Assembly (NCBI RefSeq): GCF_018100985.1
Contig: NZ_JAGJEI010000004.1
Coordinates: forward strand, 124,001 to 188,000
Direction: 5' to 3'
From: Pseudoalteromonas sp. MMG007
Lineage (GTDB): Bacteria > Pseudomonadota > Gammaproteobacteria > Enterobacterales > Alteromonadaceae
Length of the DNA stretch: 64,000 nucleotides
Made by a program: the position numbers and the translations under genes
The notes under the pieces: generated by a model
Seen by the model: the letters and a program-made list of their open reading frames with translations, nothing else
What the model was told of the DNA's origin: nothing
Database searches by the model: none
Part shown: in pieces, positions 63,083-64,000 of the stretch
Layout: each line of letters starts with the position of its first letter
Numbering within the stretch: position 1 is the first letter of the stretch

Positions 63083-64000
63083 TTAGAAAAAGCTAACTTT
63101 AAATTCAGCGCCAATAAAGCGAGGTTCATTAACAATCCCAGAATTGTTACTAAAATCTACACCACCAATAAATACTTCTTCACTCGTAATATTGCGAGCA
63201 AAAGCAGATACTTCGTATTCATAGTCACCATCAAACCACTTATAACCAGCACGCACACCGCCTTCAAGCAACGCCTCACCAGTAAACTCTACTGAGTCAT
63301 ATAAAAAGAAATCTATTTCACTACGATAAGACCAATCAGTGTAAGCATAAAACTCACCGTCACCAAATTCTTTAGTATAGCGAAGAGTAAAATTAGCGAT
63401 CCATTCTGGGGCATGCGGTAGGCTATTTCCATCTAAACTATAGCCTTGCTCAGTTAGAGGATCCGTAATAGTACATGCAAAACAACCTGAAGCAAATAGT
63501 TCATCATCCTGCAGCTCTGTATTGTTGTAGCTGAAGTTAAACGTCATATCAAACTCATCGTTTAAAACCCACTGCGTATCAACTTCAAATCCATAGCCCA
63601 CTGTTTTATCAGCATTTAATAGCCTTGCTGTATTTCCAAATTCACCACCAACGGCTGTTAATTGCTGATCATTCATTTGGTAATAAAAGACAGTTGCATT
63701 AACACGACCACTACCATCTAAAACATCAGATTTAATACCTGCTTCAATAGAGTTTATAGTTTCAGAATCAGCTACAGTAACATCGTCACTAAATAAAATA
63801 CGGCCTTGAACGCTAGGCGCACGAAACCCGTTCGCGGCGCGTACAAATAAATTAACATCATCAGAGTATTTATACGCGGCAGCTAAGTCCCATGAAACAT
63901 GGCTATCTTCAGGTGAAACTGATTTAGTTAAATCAGTAATTACAGCATCTGAAGATAAATAACGAGAAGCATTAAAATCTCTTTCATCGTCAGAATAGCG
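63083..64000 (-). CDS. TonB-dependent receptor, C-terminal part (5' end outside window)
   Basis: The minus-strand frame is open from the last base of the window to TAA at 63083-63085, giving 305 residues of the C-terminal beta-barrel of a TonB-dependent outer-membrane receptor. The barrel signature VRAANGFRAPSVQGRI, alternating hydrophobic strands (VNATVFYYQMN, GYGFEVDTQW, FTLRYTKEFGDGEFYAYTDWSYR), and the final GAEFKVSFF with a C-terminal Phe, as recognised by the Bam complex, all fit. A CFACTITDP loop with two Cys lies near the middle. The substrate, such as a siderophore, oligosaccharide or peptide, is not predictable from this part. Some annotations may start it wrongly at the internal ATG at 63676. 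Confidence 0.92.
   Translation of the reverse strand, partial: RYSDDERDFNASRYLSSDAVITDLTKSVSPEDSHVSWDLAAAYKYSDDVNLFVRAANGFRAPSVQGRILFSDDVTVADSETINSIEAGIKSDVLDGSGRVNATVFYYQMNDQQLTAVGGEFGNTARLLNADKTVGYGFEVDTQWVLNDEFDMTFNFSYNNTELQDDELFASGCFACTITDPLTEQGYSLDGNSLPHAPEWIANFTLRYTKEFGDGEFYAYTDWSYRSEIDFFLYDSVEFTGEALLEGGVRAGYKWFDGDYEYEVSAFARNITSEEVFIGGVDFSNNSGIVNEPRFIGAEFKVSFF

Noticed and set aside
63083..63676. A complete 197-aa gene starting at the ATG at 63676
   Set aside because: The same frame stays open to the window edge and encodes further TonB-receptor barrel, including FRAPSVQGR; the ATG is internal.
1..64000. CRISPR arrays, defence islands, prophage or toxin-antitoxin genes
   Set aside because: No repeat-spacer pattern, integrase, restriction, phage structural or toxin-like genes were seen on either strand.

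Overview
The window looks like a chromosomal segment of a marine gammaproteobacterium, most likely Pseudoalteromonas or a close relative in the Alteromonadales. The evidence is low-to-moderate GC, the yfcL-epmC-aroC-prmB-smrB gene order, a ccm operon followed by mlaA, a TyrR regulator and tyrosine-degradation genes, and a TonB-dependent receptor. The species assignment is inference; no marker gene such as 16S rRNA is present. I saw no tRNA, rRNA, CRISPR array, prophage or complete IS.

Layout. 1-2.5 kb: the tail of a basic, Arg/Gly-rich protein, an unrecognised membrane protein and an AbgT-family transporter. 2.6-8.2 kb: a housekeeping block related to the E. coli yfcL/epmC/aroC/prmB/smrB neighbourhood, with two extra genes (a COG3199 NAD-kinase-like protein and a DUF4112 protein). 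8.2-19.5 kb: an AEC permease, an SDR oxidoreductase, a RidA-like protein, SixA, an M16 protease, a PAS-GGDEF-EAL protein, PutP and an EAL-HDOD protein. 19.6-27.3 kb: mlaA and the complete cytochrome c maturation operon ccmABCDEFGHI, read leftward. 27.4-30.0 kb: a FliK-like protein and a stand-alone FlhB C-terminal domain protein, far from any visible flagellar locus. 30.0-32.7 kb: a thioesterase, a clearly broken gene and tyrR.

32.9-47.2 kb holds a complete E. coli-type cellulose locus: bcsE-F-G read leftward and bcsR-Q-A-B-Z-C read rightward from a shared 116-bp control region. BcsA has the full catalytic and PilZ c-di-GMP motifs, BcsE has two c-di-GMP-binding motifs, and BcsG has the phosphoethanolamine-transferase residues. 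With the two EAL proteins upstream, this makes the window rich in c-di-GMP functions. BcsZ carries Asn where E. coli BcsZ has its catalytic base Asp.

47.4-64 kb: a POT peptide transporter, a lipoprotein 5'-nucleotidase with a lectin-like tail, the tyrosine-degradation genes hppD and fahA, a 264-bp MITE-like element with TA target duplication that has split the fahA terminator, an M23 peptidase overlapping a bactofilin, a DUF4442 hotdog protein, a Bcr-type efflux pump, a LysE exporter, methylglyoxal synthase, a YegD-type Hsp70, a periplasmic ATP-dependent DNA ligase, a HAD phosphatase, a small conserved protein and the C-terminal part of a TonB-dependent receptor that runs off the window.

Most of the window is core chromosome. 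The points most worth a second look are the BcsZ substitution, the MITE-split terminator, the orphan FliK/FlhB-tail pair, the palindrome beside the EAL-HDOD promoter, and several small or broken elements that are easily missed (bcsF, the pseudogene at 30.7-31.2 kb).
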